Positions 6,994 through 7,645 of a stretch of DNA of 7,645 nucleotides are shown in pieces (positions within the stretch are counted from its first letter, which is position 1; every line of letters starts with the position of its first letter). Under the pieces are notes generated by a model. That model had not been told where the DNA came from. It did no database searches and was given only the letters and a program-made list of their open reading frames with translations. Source of the DNA: CAYPZL01 sp964415045 (GTDB lineage Bacteria; Planctomycetota; Phycisphaerae; Sedimentisphaerales; Anaerobacaceae). The position numbers and the translations under genes are program-made. Location of the stretch: NCBI GenBank assembly GCA_964415045.1, contig CAYPZL010000236.1, positions 1-7,645 on the forward strand, written 5' to 3'.

Positions 6994-7437
6994 CTATTTG
7001 CCAAAGGTGGCCAGAGCGACTCCTCCCACCATGATCAGAACCCCCACAATCTTCATCACGCTGACAGGCTGGACGGGCGAGCCCAGCCAGCCGAAGTGAG
7101 ACATGATAATCCCCCCGATGACCTGGCCGGCCAAAAGAGTGATCATCACGGGCCCCGCTCCGATCTGCGGTATGAGCCACGCGATCGCAAATACCAGGCA
7201 CGCGCCGAGAGCACCCGCCGTCAGGAGGATCGGGTGCACTTGTCGCAGCGGAGCCAGGGCGCCGGTCTTCCAGCCGGTGAGCCCGATGATCACCGCCATC
7301 ACCGCACCGATGCACCAGAAGACCGCATTTCCGACACGAGGATTGTTTAATACGCTTCCCACCTTGCCGTTCATCGCCAGATGGACGGCCAGCACAACTC
7401 CGAGAAACAGGGTCAAAACATACAGGTGTGCTCTCAT
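6994..7437 (-). CDS. Small DMT-superfamily transporter, YdcZ/DUF606 type
   Basis: Integral inner-membrane protein of 147 aa, the usual length of the half-size DMT_YdcZ (formerly DUF606) family. Five hydrophobic helices can be placed at about 5-22, 36-53, 69-88, 93-112 and 126-144. Family-like patterns are MNGKVGSVLNNPRVGNAVFW after TM1 and the conserved LLAGQVIGGIIMSHFGWLG covering TM4. Members probably work as dimers, and their substrates are mostly unknown. The ATG at 7437 follows AAGGAG (7451-7446) by 8 nt; longer starts would add a charged, arginine-rich leader before TM1 that the family lacks. It is the first gene after the putative promoter, 58 nt ahead of the aldo/keto reductase. In this operon it may export or import a small sugar derivative, but that is only contextual. 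Confidence 0.87.
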   Translation of the reverse strand: MRAHLYVLTLFLGVVLAVHLAMNGKVGSVLNNPRVGNAVFWCIGAVMAVIIGLTGWKTGALAPLRQVHPILLTAGALGACLVFAIAWLIPQIGAGPVMITLLAGQVIGGIIMSHFGWLGSPVQPVSVMKIVGVLIMVGGVALATFGK

Positions 7438-7445
7438 TTTCTCGT

Positions 7446-7451
7446 CTCCTT
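7446..7451 (-). promoter_or_regulatory. Ribosome binding site of the YdcZ-like gene
   Basis: AAGGAG on the minus strand with an 8-nt spacer to ATG 7437; it decides this start over longer in-frame ones. Confidence 0.75.
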
Positions 7452-7466
7452 CTTTACAGCATCTCC

Positions 7467-7478
7467 TGTCACGTGACA
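7467..7478. promoter_or_regulatory. Perfect 12-bp palindrome, candidate operator
   Basis: TGTCACGTGACA reads the same on both strands. It is centred about 35 bases before the first gene of the operon and downstream of the putative promoter, a position where a dimeric repressor would block transcription. No regulator gene is in the window to pair it with. Confidence 0.4.
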
Positions 7479-7496
7479 TACTGCCGAACGGACGTA

Positions 7497-7506
7497 TGCG
7501 TACGCA
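7497..7506. promoter_or_regulatory. Perfect 10-bp palindrome, second candidate operator
   Basis: TGCGTACGCA is a perfect palindrome in the same leader, centred 29 bases from the first palindrome (about three helical turns). It differs in sequence from the first, so the two would not necessarily bind the same protein. Confidence 0.25.
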
Positions 7507-7557
7507 CCCTTCACCCGGCCGCCTTTGCCCCACCCGGGCTGGCCCATGCACCAGCGT

Positions 7558-7586
7558 ATGCTATCCTCTCGCCACCCAACATTCAA
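7558..7586 (-). promoter_or_regulatory. Putative sigma70-type promoter of the five-gene operon
   Basis: On the minus strand TTGAAT (7586-7581) and TAGCAT (7563-7558) are separated by exactly 17 bases, each matching the consensus hexamer at four of six positions. The predicted transcript would start near 7551 and have a leader of about 115 nt. A 4+4 match is common by chance, so this rests mainly on spacing and location. The remaining upstream bases to 7645 are more AT-rich and hold no gene I can support. Confidence 0.35.
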
Positions 7587-7645
7587 TTCGTATGTAGAGT
7601 TTTGCAAAATGGAGATTAGGCTTATATTCTTCAAGGAAATCGTTG

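Noticed and set aside
7510..7550. Leader RNA hairpin formed by CCCGG and CCGGG segments
   Set aside because: Only a 5-bp stem around a large loop in a GC-rich stretch; not distinguishable from chance, and no riboswitch-like conserved elements were recognised.
7493..7594. Three copies of CGTATG in the leader (near 7493, 7555 and 7589)
   Set aside because: Six bases with irregular spacing (62 and 34); too short to claim a repeat or operator family.
7434..7634. Minus-strand open frame of 66 codons across the leader
   Set aside because: It starts at TTG, has no convincing ribosome binding site, and covers the putative promoter, palindromes and Shine-Dalgarno of the YdcZ-like gene.

Overview
The window looks like a piece of a Planctomycetota chromosome, most likely from the Phycisphaerae/Sedimentisphaerales side of the phylum. 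This is inferred from gene content, not from a marker gene. The signs are GC-rich DNA, a Tat-exported Gfo/Idh/MocA oxidoreductase, an FG-GAP propeller fused to a DUF1080 domain, a LamG-type sequence in an unexpected place, and a secreted-protein C-terminus ending in the IDDI-type strand common in planctomycete surface proteins. There are no RNA genes, insertion sequences, CRISPR arrays or phage genes that I can see.

Layout. Bases 1-309 (+) hold the last 102 codons of a secreted-type protein that began outside the window. Bases 310-482 are a short convergent intergenic region with a strong hairpin (359-389). The rest, 483-7437, is one co-directional minus-strand cluster of five genes, read from right to left. 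In order they are a YdcZ-type DMT transporter (7437-6994), an aldo/keto reductase (6935-5967), a Tat-signal Gfo/Idh/MocA oxidoreductase (5913-4534), a secreted seven-repeat FG-GAP propeller with a DUF1080 domain (4479-2275), and a NupG-like MFS permease (2270-483). Gaps are 58, 53, 54 and 4 nt. Every gene has a clear Shine-Dalgarno 7-8 nt before the chosen ATG, so this is very probably an operon. A plausible sigma70-type promoter lies at 7558-7586, with two perfect palindromes between it and the first gene.

How the genes may work together (inference). The pairing of an exported Gfo/Idh/MocA enzyme with a DUF1080 protein (Pfam now calls the family 3-keto-disaccharide hydrolase) fits the oxidative route of glycoside breakdown, in which a sugar is oxidised at C3 and the 3-keto-glycoside is then cleaved outside the cytoplasm. 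The MFS permease and perhaps the small DMT protein would move products or substrates across the inner membrane, and the cytoplasmic aldo/keto reductase could reduce a keto-sugar or aldehyde. No classical glycoside hydrolase or SusC/D pair is in the window.

Two structures stand out. The MFS permease carries about 180 extra residues between its last two membrane helices; they read as a LamG-like domain whose C-terminal signature comes before its N-terminal and central part, as in a circular permutation. The DUF1080 protein starts a second DUF1080 domain that is cut after about 25 residues; its last 11 residues lie immediately downstream in another frame. This is the scar of an internal deletion of several hundred bases, or an assembly error between two similar domains.
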